From Neorhodopirellula pilleata (GTDB lineage Bacteria > Planctomycetota > Planctomycetia > Pirellulales > Pirellulaceae), in the NCBI RefSeq assembly GCF_007859915.1, contig NZ_SJPM01000001.1, positions 175,502 through 239,501 of the forward strand: DNA of 64,000 nt, written 5' to 3'. Made by a program: the position numbers and the translations under genes. Below are positions 50,565 through 58,324 of this stretch, piece after piece; position 1 is the stretch's first letter, and each line of letters begins with the position of its first letter. Below the pieces are notes generated by a model, which saw only the letters and a program-made list of their open reading frames with translations, was not told where the DNA came from and made no database searches.

Positions 50565-51944
50565 ATGAACGAAAACGAGTTTCGCGTTTTGATCGTCGAT
50601 GACGAACCGAACATCCGATCCGGATTGGCCAAAGGATTGGTCAACGAAGTCGACGCGGCGGACTTAGCGGCCGACGCCGATGAGGCGATCGAACAGTTCA
50701 ATCTCAGGAATTACCAATTGGTGATCGCAGATGTCCGTCTTGGCAGCGACATCGATGGAATCGAGTTGGTCCGTCGGATGCGGCAACAAAAGCCACACGT
50801 CATGGTCATCGTCATCACCGCGCACGGGACCGTCGAAACGGCCGTCGATGCGATGCGAGCCGGAGCATTCGATTTCATCTCCAAACCGTTAGATTTGAAC
50901 TTAGTTCGGCAACAGGTTCGCAAGGCCCGCGACCATCTGATGTTGCGAACCGAGAACGTACAATTGCGGACACGTCTGGCCGACGCCGGAGAACTGTCCA
51001 GCATCATCGGCGGATGTGCCCCGATGCAGGATGTCTTGCATCAAATTCGACAGGTCGCCGCAACGGAGGCGACCGTGATGATTCACGGCGAGAGCGGAAC
51101 GGGCAAAGAACTCGTCGCCCGAGCGTTGCACGACTTGAGCGACCGCTCCGACGGCCCGTTCATTGCGGTCAACTTGGGTGCCCTACCTGAAACGCTACTC
51201 GAGAGCGAGTTGTTCGGACACGAGAAAGGTTCTTTCAGCGGCGCATCAAGACAAAAGCCAGGTTGCTTTGAACAAGCAGCAGGTGGAACTTTGTTCTTGG
51301 ACGAGGTCACCGAAATGTCGCCCAAGAGCCAAGTCGATCTCTTGCGAGTTTTGGAGACACGTCGCTTCACTCGTGTCGGTGGCGAAACCGTTCTCGAGGC
51401 CGACGCCCGGGTCGTCTCGGCCACCAACAAATCGGTGCAAACTTTGATCGACGAGAACTCATTCCGCGACGATCTGTATTACCGCTTGAACGTCATCCCG
51501 ATTGAAGTCCCTTCATTGCGACAGCGGCGGGACGACATCCCATTACTGATCGAGCATTTTTTGAAGCATTTTTGCGGCCGACACCGACGTGAAATGAAAC
51601 AAATTACCTCCGAGGCGATGCGTACGTTGGTCAACGCCAAGTGGCCCGGTAACGTCCGCCAACTCCGCAATCTCGTCGAACGTATGGTGGTCACTCACAC
51701 TGGCGATATCATCGAAGCGGAGCAATTGCCGCCTGAGATTCAAGCTGGCATCGCAGCGCAAGGGAGCGGCGGCGAGCCGCTTCGGGAATACGCGACACTG
51801 ACAGATGCCGTGGAAGCTCGAGAAAAAGAGATGATCCAATCCGCTTTGGTCGAATGCGAATTCCATCGCGAAAACACGGCGAAACGGTTGGGAGTCAGCG
51901 TCCGGACATTGCATTACAAGATGGGCCGCTACGGGCTGCACTAG
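50565..51944 (+). CDS. Sigma-54-dependent response regulator (NtrC-like)
   Basis: 459 residues from the ATG at 50565. Receiver domain 1-120 with phospho-accepting Asp in LVIADVRLGSDIDG and switch residues ITAHG / KPLD. AAA+ domain ~140-375: Walker A GESGTGKELVARALH, Walker B GGTLFLDEVTEM, arginine-finger region LYYRLNVIPIEVPSLRQRRDDIP. The sigma-54-contact loop reads ESELFGHEKGSFSGA, so GAFTGA is replaced by GSFSGA. C-terminal Fis-type HTH: NTAKRLGVSVRTLHYKMGRYG. It is the partner of the adjacent kinase. Nearby candidate -24/-12 promoters suggest yihY, sulP and the csbD operon as targets. Confidence 0.95.
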   Translation: MNENEFRVLIVDDEPNIRSGLAKGLVNEVDAADLAADADEAIEQFNLRNYQLVIADVRLGSDIDGIELVRRMRQQKPHVMVIVITAHGTVETAVDAMRAGAFDFISKPLDLNLVRQQVRKARDHLMLRTENVQLRTRLADAGELSSIIGGCAPMQDVLHQIRQVAATEATVMIHGESGTGKELVARALHDLSDRSDGPFIAVNLGALPETLLESELFGHEKGSFSGASRQKPGCFEQAAGGTLFLDEVTEMSPKSQVDLLRVLETRRFTRVGGETVLEADARVVSATNKSVQTLIDENSFRDDLYYRLNVIPIEVPSLRQRRDDIPLLIEHFLKHFCGRHRREMKQITSEAMRTLVNAKWPGNVRQLRNLVERMVVTHTGDIIEAEQLPPEIQAGIAAQGSGGEPLREYATLTDAVEAREKEMIQSALVECEFHRENTAKRLGVSVRTLHYKMGRYGLH

Positions 51945-51971
51945 CCTGGATAGTTCATTGCTCGACGCGCA

Positions 51972-52095
51972 AGCGGGCTGTTGTTTTGGTTTGCATCGTA
52001 ACCCGAAGCGTGAGCGAGGGATATATAAAGAGGTTTTAATGGAGTTGAATCCCTCGCTCACGCTTCGGGTCACGATTAAATCAACAGCCCGCTAG
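51972..52095. mobile_element. Nested-palindrome miniature element, core B
   Basis: The ends AGCGGGCTGTTG (left) and TTAAATCAACAGCCCGCTAG (right) match the other miniature elements. The inner palindrome is different: 28-base arms at 51995-52022 and 52049-52076 (beginning ATCGTAACCCGAAGCGTGAG), 27 of 28 positions paired. It starts 28 bases after the response-regulator stop and could also act as a terminator. Confidence 0.8.
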
Positions 52096-52492
52096 TGCTT
52101 CGTCAGTATTCAAAATGAGGGTTCGCTTAAAACGTGGCACGGTGGTCCCCACCGTGATTCTCGACGGAGGACCGTCGAGCCACGCTGCTGACACCCTAAA
52201 GTCAAATGTGGCTAGCGGCATCGGCTCACAAGAATTGCCGAATACTTCTCATCAGGAAACAACGTGCAATCGGGTGCATGAAGGTCGGCAAAAATTTGCA
52301 GACGAGCCGTCTCGAGCCGATATTCGTTTCTTTCTGCTAACTTTTTTACCCGCAAAAATGCTTAGGAAATCGCGTGAAATGCCCTCTTGATGGATGGTGA
52401 AGGGATCCTTGGTACGTCCCGTGCTTTGCTTTGGCCGTTCGCCAATACGGCGAACGAATTCTCTGGCACTCACCGCACAAGCTGACGTCACC
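52096..52492. other. Intergenic region upstream of sulP
   Basis: About 400 bases without a gene. 52207-52228 repeats the boundary motif TCGGCTCACAAGAATTGC also found at 19161-19177 and, inverted, at 39532-39548, marking a further shell of the palindromic elements. The frame of sulP is open back to 52394, but the added residues are not family-like, and a candidate -24/-12 promoter lies within it. Confidence 0.55.
52409..52425 (+). promoter_or_regulatory. Candidate sigma-54 promoter of the sulP gene
   Basis: TTGGTACGTCCCGTGCT keeps GG (52411-52412) and GC (52423-52424) in the required 12-base phase, with TGGTAC for TGGCAC and GTGCT for TTGCT. Start of transcription would be near 52436, 57 bases before the ATG at 52493. 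Weaker than the other two candidates. Confidence 0.45.
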
Positions 52493-54238
52493 ATGACGCC
52501 CCATTCGAACCAAGCTTCCGAATCCGCTTCATCATCCCATTCGGACCATCCGCTCGAGCCCACTCTTGGACATTCCCCAGCCGAGCCGCCACGAGGCAAT
52601 CTGGCCGGCTTCAGTCGTTATTTCAAGTATGACTTGGTGGCCGGCGGATTAGTGTTTCTCATCGCCCTGCCGTTGTGTCTTGGGATTTCCTTGGCATCGG
52701 GTTTTCCCGCCATCGCGGGCGTCTTCACGGCGATAGTCGGATCGATCCTAACTACGTTTATCAGCAACAGCGAACTGACAATCAAAGGACCTGCGGCGGG
52801 AATGATTGTGATCGTGCTCGGGGCGGTTACGAGTTTCGGCTACACCGGCGGCGTTGATCCCGTCGCCGATAGTCGTGCCTATCAGATGGCGCTCGCCGTG
52901 GGGGTGGTCGCGGGCCTTTGCCAGGTCGCGTTCGGCATGTATCGCGCTGGCGTACTTGGCGATTTCTTTCCGACGTCGGCCGTTCACGGCATGCTCGCGG
53001 CGATCGGCCTGATCATCATGGTCAAGCAATTACCTGTTGCCGTAGGGCAGTCCGCCAAAGGCGAGCCGCTTGAGATCATTCGCGAGTTACCACACCTGAT
53101 GATGAGTGCCAATCCACAGATTGCCATCATCGGCGGGGTGAGCTTGTTTATCTTGTTCGCAATGGCGTTCTGGAAGGCTCACAGCAAGAATCGACTGGTC
53201 GCATCGTTGCCCGCGCCGCTGTTGGTTTTGTTGGTAGCGATTCCTTTGGGGATGGCGTTGGACCTGACTCACGAACACACCTACACGATGTTCGATCACG
53301 AATACGCCATGGGGGAACAGTTCCTTGTCAGTGTTCCTTACAACTTGCTTGGCGCGATGGCCCATCCGGACTTCACCGTGTTCATGGATCCCGTTTTGTT
53401 GCCAACGGCATTGAAATGGGTCGTGATGTTCGCCTTGATCGGTTCGCTTGAATCGTTGTTGAGCGCCAAAGCGGTCGACATGCTTGATCCGTATCGACGC
53501 AAGACGAATTTAAACCGGGACTTGGTCGCTGTCGGTTTTGCTAACTTGGTGGTCTCGTTCATCGGAGGTTTGCCGATGATCTCCGAGATCGTTCGCAGCA
53601 AAGCGAACATTGATAATCAAGCCAAGACTCGATTCGCCGACATGTGGCATGGTTTATTCTTGCTCGGGTTTGTCGCGTTCCTTCCCGCATTGATCCACCG
53701 GATTCCTTTGGCTTCGTTGGCTGCGATGCTCGTGTTCACCGGGTTCCGATTGGCCTCGCCGAGCGAGTTCTTGCATGTCTACCGTGTCGGCAAAGAACAG
53801 TTGGTGATCTTTGTGACGACCATTGTGGCGGTCTTGGCAACCGATCTGTTGATCGGGATCGGCATCGGGATCGCAACCAAGTTCGCCATCCATTGTTACA
53901 ATGGAGTATCACCGCGTTCATGGTTCGTGCCGGACTTAGACATCCACCAAGACTCGCCCGATCACGTATCAGTGCGAGCATCGCAGTCCGCAGTATTTAG
54001 CAATTGGATCTCGTTTCGTCGCCAATTGGTGAATGCCAGTTTGACTCATGGGATGAATTGCACATTGGACTTTACCAATACGCACTTGGTCGATCATAGC
54101 GTGATGGAAAACCTTCACGAACTTCAAGACGAGTTTCATCGCGGCGGATTGAAATTGGACGTCATCGGTTTGGAAAATCATAAATCGTTGTCCGACCATC
54201 CGATGGCAACTCGTAAGCTGGCCGAGTCGCTCATCTAG
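52493..54238 (+). CDS. SulP-family anion transporter with STAS domain
   Basis: About 581 residues from the ATG at 52493; the in-frame ATG at 52394 would place a probable promoter inside the gene. A polar N-terminal tail (~40 residues) leads to FKYDLVAGGLVFLIALPLCLGISLASG, and about a dozen membrane segments follow, with the SulP motifs TIKGPAAGMIVIVLGAV and SLESLLSAKAVDML. The cytoplasmic C-terminal ~110 residues form a STAS domain (NCTLDFTNTHLVDHSVMENL). SulP proteins carry sulfate, bicarbonate or other anions with H+ or Na+; which one cannot be told. It lies between the two-component pair and the csbD operon, each with a candidate sigma-54 promoter. Confidence 0.93.
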   Translation: MTPHSNQASESASSSHSDHPLEPTLGHSPAEPPRGNLAGFSRYFKYDLVAGGLVFLIALPLCLGISLASGFPAIAGVFTAIVGSILTTFISNSELTIKGPAAGMIVIVLGAVTSFGYTGGVDPVADSRAYQMALAVGVVAGLCQVAFGMYRAGVLGDFFPTSAVHGMLAAIGLIIMVKQLPVAVGQSAKGEPLEIIRELPHLMMSANPQIAIIGGVSLFILFAMAFWKAHSKNRLVASLPAPLLVLLVAIPLGMALDLTHEHTYTMFDHEYAMGEQFLVSVPYNLLGAMAHPDFTVFMDPVLLPTALKWVVMFALIGSLESLLSAKAVDMLDPYRRKTNLNRDLVAVGFANLVVSFIGGLPMISEIVRSKANIDNQAKTRFADMWHGLFLLGFVAFLPALIHRIPLASLAAMLVFTGFRLASPSEFLHVYRVGKEQLVIFVTTIVAVLATDLLIGIGIGIATKFAIHCYNGVSPRSWFVPDLDIHQDSPDHVSVRASQSAVFSNWISFRRQLVNASLTHGMNCTLDFTNTHLVDHSVMENLHELQDEFHRGGLKLDVIGLENHKSLSDHPMATRKLAESLI

Positions 54239-54363
54239 TGCCTCAACAAAATTTGGACGGCGAAGCCCAGTCGCACCGCGAGGTTGGTCGAAAGCCGTTC
54301 ACGTTGACCGCTTGCCGACGCGTTTTGCGTGCTGAAGCGACGAATCCAACAAAGAATCGAGCT

Positions 54364-54380
54364 TTGGCACAGCGGATGCT
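54364..54380 (+). promoter_or_regulatory. Candidate sigma-54 promoter of the csbD operon
   Basis: TTGGCACAGCGGATGCT has a perfect -24 box (TGGCAC), 5-base spacer and ATGCT for TTGCT at -12; GG (54366-54367) and GC (54378-54379) are in the required phase. Transcription would start near 54391, about 54 bases before the ATG at 54445. Confidence 0.6.
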
Positions 54381-54444
54381 TCTCTTTACGCATTGAACTC
54401 ATCGACCGGTGAGCGATCTGTACGCAAAGAGAGGATACCCAACG

Positions 54445-54876
54445 ATGTCAAATCGTGAAGAACTACAAGGGCACTGGAATCAAGTCAAAGGCCGCTTAAA
54501 AGAACATTGGGGGCAATTGACCGAAGACGACCTGCAACGTGCCAAAGGCTCCGCCGATCAACTCGTTGGCGTTGTTCAAGAGAAGACCGGTGCGGCACGA
54601 GCTGAGGTGGAGACATTTCTCGATCACATCTTGAATGAGAGTCTTGCCGATCAAGCGTCTCAAAAGTTTAACGAATTTTCCGACGTTGCCGGACAATTGG
54701 CTGCCGACGCGTCCGCCTATACACGAGAGCGAGCTCAACAGTTTGCGGCCCAGTCGAGTGAGTATTCGGCTCGGATCAACGAAACGATTCGCACCCGTCC
54801 ACTTGAGTCTCTCGCGATCGCATTCGGCGTCGGGATCTTTGCCGGCGCGATGGTCTTTATGAACCGGAAGCGATAG
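54445..54876 (+). CDS. CsbD-like protein fused to DUF883-like membrane tail
   Basis: 143 residues. The ATG at 54445 follows a purine-rich AGAGAGGA site; a GTG at 54409 is in frame but less likely. Residues 1-60 are CsbD-like ([40 protein letters not shown]). The remainder resembles ElaB/YqjD-type DUF883 proteins: a long amphipathic helix and a C-terminal membrane anchor with [23 protein letters not shown] and basic end. CsbD proteins are stress-induced; DUF883 proteins tether to the inner membrane. It is the first of five small genes in a tight operon. Confidence 0.88.
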   Translation: MSNREELQGHWNQVKGRLKEHWGQLTEDDLQRAKGSADQLVGVVQEKTGAARAEVETFLDHILNESLADQASQKFNEFSDVAGQLAADASAYTRERAQQFAAQSSEYSARINETIRTRPLESLAIAFGVGIFAGAMVFMNRKR

Positions 54877-54878
54877 GC

Positions 54879-55289
54879 ATGTCAAATACGCTCGCGACCA
54901 AGAAGCAGGCCGCCGCGATCAAGCAACGGATGCAAGAGATCCGCACGCAACTTCCCTATGACGTGGACGTGGCGCGGCAAAGTGCGCGGGAGCTGTCGGA
55001 TTGGAGGTATCACATGGGCCGCTATCCATGGCTGCTCGTCGGTGCCGCCGTCGTCGTCGGCTATGTAATGGTACCTCATCGAAAAAAATCGGAAGTGAAG
55101 GTCATTCATCATGACTTCGGCAATCAAGGCGACGACGCCTTGCGGCCGCAGCCAGCCAAGCGAGGATTAATCGGGGGTATCGGCGGCGCGATCGCAACCA
55201 TGGCGATGAAGCAAGCCGCCACCGTGATCGCCCATCAGGTATCACAACGATTCAGTTTGCCTCACGAGAAATCACATGATCGCCATTGA
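54879..55289 (+). CDS. Small membrane protein of the csbD operon
   Basis: 136 residues, starting two bases after the csbD-like gene. It has a basic helical N-terminus (KKQAAAIKQRMQEIRTQLPYDVD), a single membrane segment (RYPWLLVGAAVVVGYVMVPHRKK) and a glycine-rich, basic C-terminal part with a second hydrophobic patch (GGIGGAIATMAMKQAATVIAHQ). I do not recognise a family. The pattern of helix plus short anchor near RYPW resembles the DUF883/YqjD theme of its neighbours. Probably an inner-membrane stress protein; function unknown. The next gene starts inside its 3' end. Confidence 0.8.
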   Translation: MSNTLATKKQAAAIKQRMQEIRTQLPYDVDVARQSARELSDWRYHMGRYPWLLVGAAVVVGYVMVPHRKKSEVKVIHHDFGNQGDDALRPQPAKRGLIGGIGGAIATMAMKQAATVIAHQVSQRFSLPHEKSHDRH

Positions 55290-55488
55290 AACCAGACCGC
55301 CCTACGAACAAGAACCGACGCCACCACGTGTCGGTCCGACCTCCGCATCTCATCACTACCACCAAGTCGCCATCGAGAACAACCGTTCCTTTATGTCTCG
55401 GCTGACCCAGGAGCGTCCCGCTGTGGTGCTCGCATCGGCAGCGTTGATCGGCATGGCGTTGGGCTGGATAGTCAAACGAAAGATTTGA
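55276..55488 (+). CDS. Small membrane-anchored protein of the csbD operon
   Basis: 70 residues, overlapping the preceding gene by 14 bases and ending two bases before the next start, so it is a coupled operon member. A polar Pro/His-rich N-terminus (RPPYEQEPTPPRVGPTSASH) is followed by a C-terminal anchor RPAVVLASAALIGMALGWIVKRK, the same ERP-x-membrane-anchor layout as the last gene of the operon (EKPDVAACWMFALGVVVGWKLKP). No named family recognised. Confidence 0.75.
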   Translation: MIAIETRPPYEQEPTPPRVGPTSASHHYHQVAIENNRSFMSRLTQERPAVVLASAALIGMALGWIVKRKI

Positions 55489-55489
55489 A

Positions 55490-55975
55490 ATGAGTCATGT
55501 ACATAGCTTCCAACGTGTCACCCGTGACATCTTGGATTTGGCGGAATTGCAATGGCAACTATTGTCCGTAGACAGCCAAGCAGCACGAACGAAATTGGTC
55601 CGCGCGTTGATCTTGTCCGCCGTGGCCGCCACGCTCGCGACATCGGCGCTGACGGTCTTGATCGCGGGACTCGGATTGGCGTTGCACGACCTGAGCGAGT
55701 TGCCGATCGGACTTTCGCTCTTAATCGCCGCGACGGTGGTGTTTGTGATCGTCGGGGTCATGTTGTGGATTGCTTTGAAATCGATTCAGTCGGCTGGTGC
55801 TGCCATTGCCGAAACCAAATCGGAATTCGGGGAGAATCTTCGCGGGCTCAAAGCAACTCTGGTTTCGCCATCGACATCACCACGCAATCAAATCCGGGCA
55901 GAGTCCTTCGCGACGAACGACCTCGAAACCAGTTCAACGACGTACCAACGAAACCCCTCTCACACCTACCAATAG
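55490..55975 (+). CDS. Holin-X/YqjE-like membrane protein
   Basis: 161 residues. An N-terminal helix (RDILDLAELQWQLLSVDSQAA) and two strongly hydrophobic segments (LILSAVAATLATSALTVLIAGLGLAL and LPIGLSLLIAATVVFVIVGVMLWIAL) form a hairpin, as in the putative holin-X / YqjE family often found beside DUF883 genes. A cytoplasmic tail (SEFGENLRGLKATL) follows. Despite the family name there is no phage context; these proteins are regarded as stress-related inner-membrane proteins. It lies two bases after the previous gene and nine before the next. Confidence 0.85.
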   Translation: MSHVHSFQRVTRDILDLAELQWQLLSVDSQAARTKLVRALILSAVAATLATSALTVLIAGLGLALHDLSELPIGLSLLIAATVVFVIVGVMLWIALKSIQSAGAAIAETKSEFGENLRGLKATLVSPSTSPRNQIRAESFATNDLETSSTTYQRNPSHTYQ

Positions 55976-55983
55976 GAAGTAAT

Positions 55984-56250
55984 ATGTCTACGCCAGAAAC
56001 CAGTGCCGAATTTCAACATCAATCCAAACCCAATGTCGGTCATGATATGGCCGGACAAGCCCGACATACGGCCGAACGAGTTGCCAATGCTGCAAGTGTG
56101 TATGGGCACGATGCGGCGCAGCACTTTGTGCGCGAACCGGCTCGTGATCTCTTCTCGATCGCTAAAGATTACGCACGCGAAAAACCAGACGTCGCCGCCT
56201 GTTGGATGTTTGCGTTGGGCGTTGTGGTCGGTTGGAAGCTGAAGCCATAA
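55984..56250 (+). CDS. Small C-terminally anchored protein, last gene of the csbD operon
   Basis: 88 residues from the ATG at 55984, with AGGAAG just upstream. A polar helical region (GHDMAGQARHTAERVANAASVYGHDAAQHF) is followed by a single C-terminal membrane segment (DVAACWMFALGVVVGWKLKP). The layout matches ElaB/YqjD-type tail-anchored proteins and the 70-residue protein two genes upstream. No specific family recognised; function inferred only from the operon. Confidence 0.8.
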   Translation: MSTPETSAEFQHQSKPNVGHDMAGQARHTAERVANAASVYGHDAAQHFVREPARDLFSIAKDYAREKPDVAACWMFALGVVVGWKLKP

Positions 56251-56322
56251 AATCGCGGGATGGTGAGGAGAACGCATTGGCGGCGAACATGTGGTGCATT
56301 TCCTGACGAGTAAAGCGCTGCC

Positions 56323-56349
56323 GGGTCTCCGCCGAAGCGGCTCCGACCC
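56323..56349. terminator. Hairpin between convergent genes
   Basis: GGGTC / GACCC outer stem and GCCG-AAG-CGGC inner stem, in the gap between the csbD operon and mnmG, which converge here. It probably ends both transcripts. The surrounding sequence (GCCGGGT...CACCCAGCCTAC-like) recurs in looser form at 63093-63132. Confidence 0.5.
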
Positions 56350-56375
56350 AGCCTACCTTGGACGCGTTGGCAGAC

Positions 56376-58247
56376 TTATGATTTGCGTTCGAGATGGGCG
56401 AGGACAAGCGCGATATCGGCGGGGGTGATGCCGCTGATTCGTTTAGCTTGAGCCAAGCTGAGTGGTCGGACTCGGGTGAATTTTTCTCGAGCTTCATTCC
56501 TTAGCGTTACGATTCGGTCGTAATTGAACGACGCTGGAATTCTCTTCTCGCTCAACCGATTTTGTTTGTCAACGTCGAGTTGTTGCCGATCGATGTACCC
56601 GGCGTACTTGATGTCGATACAACATTGTTCGGCGGCATTCGAATCAAGTGATTGCAATTCCGGAACCGATTCACAGATCACGTCCCATGTGACTTCTGGT
56701 CGCCGCAAATAAACGTCGGCGGGCGTTCCTTGAACTCGACCTTGGTGCAGTAGTTCGCGACCGCGTTGAATTTGAGCGACCTTGTCTTGAAACTTTTCTC
56801 GACGTAGTGTGCTGATCAGACCTAGCTCGTCACCTTGAGGCGTTAATCGACGGTCCGCGTTGTCTTGTCGAAGCAACAGTCGGTATTCAGCGCGGCTGGT
56901 AAACATGCGATAAGGTTCATCGGTTCCGGCCGTGACGAGATCATCGACCAACACACCTAGATACGCATCTTGGCGCGAAGGCACCCAAGGCGATCGGCCA
57001 GCGATCGTGCGGGCGGCGTTTAGTCCGGCGATCAAACCTTGCCCGGCGGCTTCTTCGTAACCGGTCGTGCCGTTGATTTGTCCGGCAAAGAACAAACCAC
57101 AAACAGCCTTGGATTCCAAATGAGGCCACAACTGCGTCGGCGGGCAGTAGTCATATTCCACGGCGTATCCGTACCGCATGATCGACGCCTTCTCGAGGCC
57201 GGGGATCAAGCGAAACATGGCATCTTGGACGTCTCGCGGAAGGCTTGTCGAAATCCCGTTGACGTAGATTTCGTGAGTTTGAAACCCTTCCGGTTCCAAG
57301 AACAGTTGGTGACTCGTTTTGTCCGCAAACCGAACCACCTTGTCCTCGATCGACGGACAATAGCGTGGCCCACGCGAGTCGATCTGGCCGCTGTACATTG
57401 GCGCGCGAGAAAGGTTCGCGCGAATCAGATCGTGGACCGCTTCGTTCGTGTGCGCGATATGACATGGCAATTGTTCAGTCGTGATCGCATCGGTCAGAAA
57501 GCTGAACGGCTGGGGATCTTCGTCACCGGGTTGAATCTCCAACCGGCTGTAGTCGATCGTGCGGGCGTTGAGCCGCGGCGGTGTGCCGGTCTTGAATCGT
57601 TCGAGTTGGAAACCGAGGCGTTTGAGTGCACCGCTGATCCCCGTCGTCGTGCCTTCGCCCGCCCGGCCGCCGGCGCTTTGAGCTTCGCCCGTGTGCATGA
57701 TCGCCTGCAAGAACGTTCCCGTCGTCAGGATCACCGCAGACGCATAGTAAACGGCATCGCCTCGCACGCGAACGCCGACGATCTTGTGCCCGGCCAATTG
57801 GGCGTGCTCGCGTGCGGATTGGTCGGCTTCGGTGATCGGTTCGGTGAGTAGGTCTTCGACGGTTTCTTGCCGCAGATCCAGATTCGATTGAGACTCGATC
57901 TGCCATTTGATGTGGTTTTGATACGCCTTCTTGTCCGCTTGCGCCCGCGGGCTGTGCATGGCGGGGCCTTTGCGGCGGTTGAGCATGCGGAACTGGATGC
58001 CGGTCGCGTCGATGGCTTCTCCCATCAAGCCCCCCAATGCGTCCACTTCGCGAACGATTTGCCCCTTCGCGACGCCGCCGATGGCCGGGTTGCATGACAT
58101 TTGCCCGACGGTATCCAGATTGGTGGTTAGCAACGCAGTCTTGGCCCCCAGTCGGGCGGCGGCGGCGGCGGCTTCGGTTCCCGCGTGACCGGCTCCGATG
58201 ACGATCACGTCATAGTCGTAGCGATTTTGAGGTTGGTGGTGAGTCAA
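56376..58247 (-). CDS. mnmG: tRNA U34 carboxymethylaminomethyl synthase subunit MnmG
   Basis: About 623 residues. FAD-binding start YDVIVIGAGHAGTEAAAAA, then the GidA signatures GKGPAMHSPRAQADKKAY-like (RKGPAMHSPRAQADKKAYQN), GPRYCPSIEDKVVRFADK, and GLFFAGQINGTTGYEEAAGQG; the C-terminal helical MnmE-binding domain ends KRISGITPADIALVLAHLERK. With MnmE it modifies wobble uridine of several tRNAs. No ATG exists in frame upstream of the FAD motif. I choose the TTG at 58247 because TGGGA precedes it and the length fits the family; a TTG at 58289 is the alternative. Divergent from the next gene, ~77 bases apart; mnmE is not in the window. Confidence 0.95.
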   Translation of the reverse strand: MTHHQPQNRYDYDVIVIGAGHAGTEAAAAAARLGAKTALLTTNLDTVGQMSCNPAIGGVAKGQIVREVDALGGLMGEAIDATGIQFRMLNRRKGPAMHSPRAQADKKAYQNHIKWQIESQSNLDLRQETVEDLLTEPITEADQSAREHAQLAGHKIVGVRVRGDAVYYASAVILTTGTFLQAIMHTGEAQSAGGRAGEGTTTGISGALKRLGFQLERFKTGTPPRLNARTIDYSRLEIQPGDEDPQPFSFLTDAITTEQLPCHIAHTNEAVHDLIRANLSRAPMYSGQIDSRGPRYCPSIEDKVVRFADKTSHQLFLEPEGFQTHEIYVNGISTSLPRDVQDAMFRLIPGLEKASIMRYGYAVEYDYCPPTQLWPHLESKAVCGLFFAGQINGTTGYEEAAGQGLIAGLNAARTIAGRSPWVPSRQDAYLGVLVDDLVTAGTDEPYRMFTSRAEYRLLLRQDNADRRLTPQGDELGLISTLRREKFQDKVAQIQRGRELLHQGRVQGTPADVYLRRPEVTWDVICESVPELQSLDSNAAEQCCIDIKYAGYIDRQQLDVDKQNRLSEKRIPASFNYDRIVTLRNEAREKFTRVRPLSLAQAKRISGITPADIALVLAHLERKS

Positions 58248-58324
58248 AAGATGAAGTCCCAGGTGGGTGAAAGCCGATAACCGATACAAAGCATTGTCCG
58301 TAGACCCTTGATTTTGACCATAAC

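Noticed and set aside
52285..52302. TCGGCAAAAATTTGCAG as a sigma-54 promoter before sulP
   Set aside because: GG-GC spacing is one base short of the required phase.
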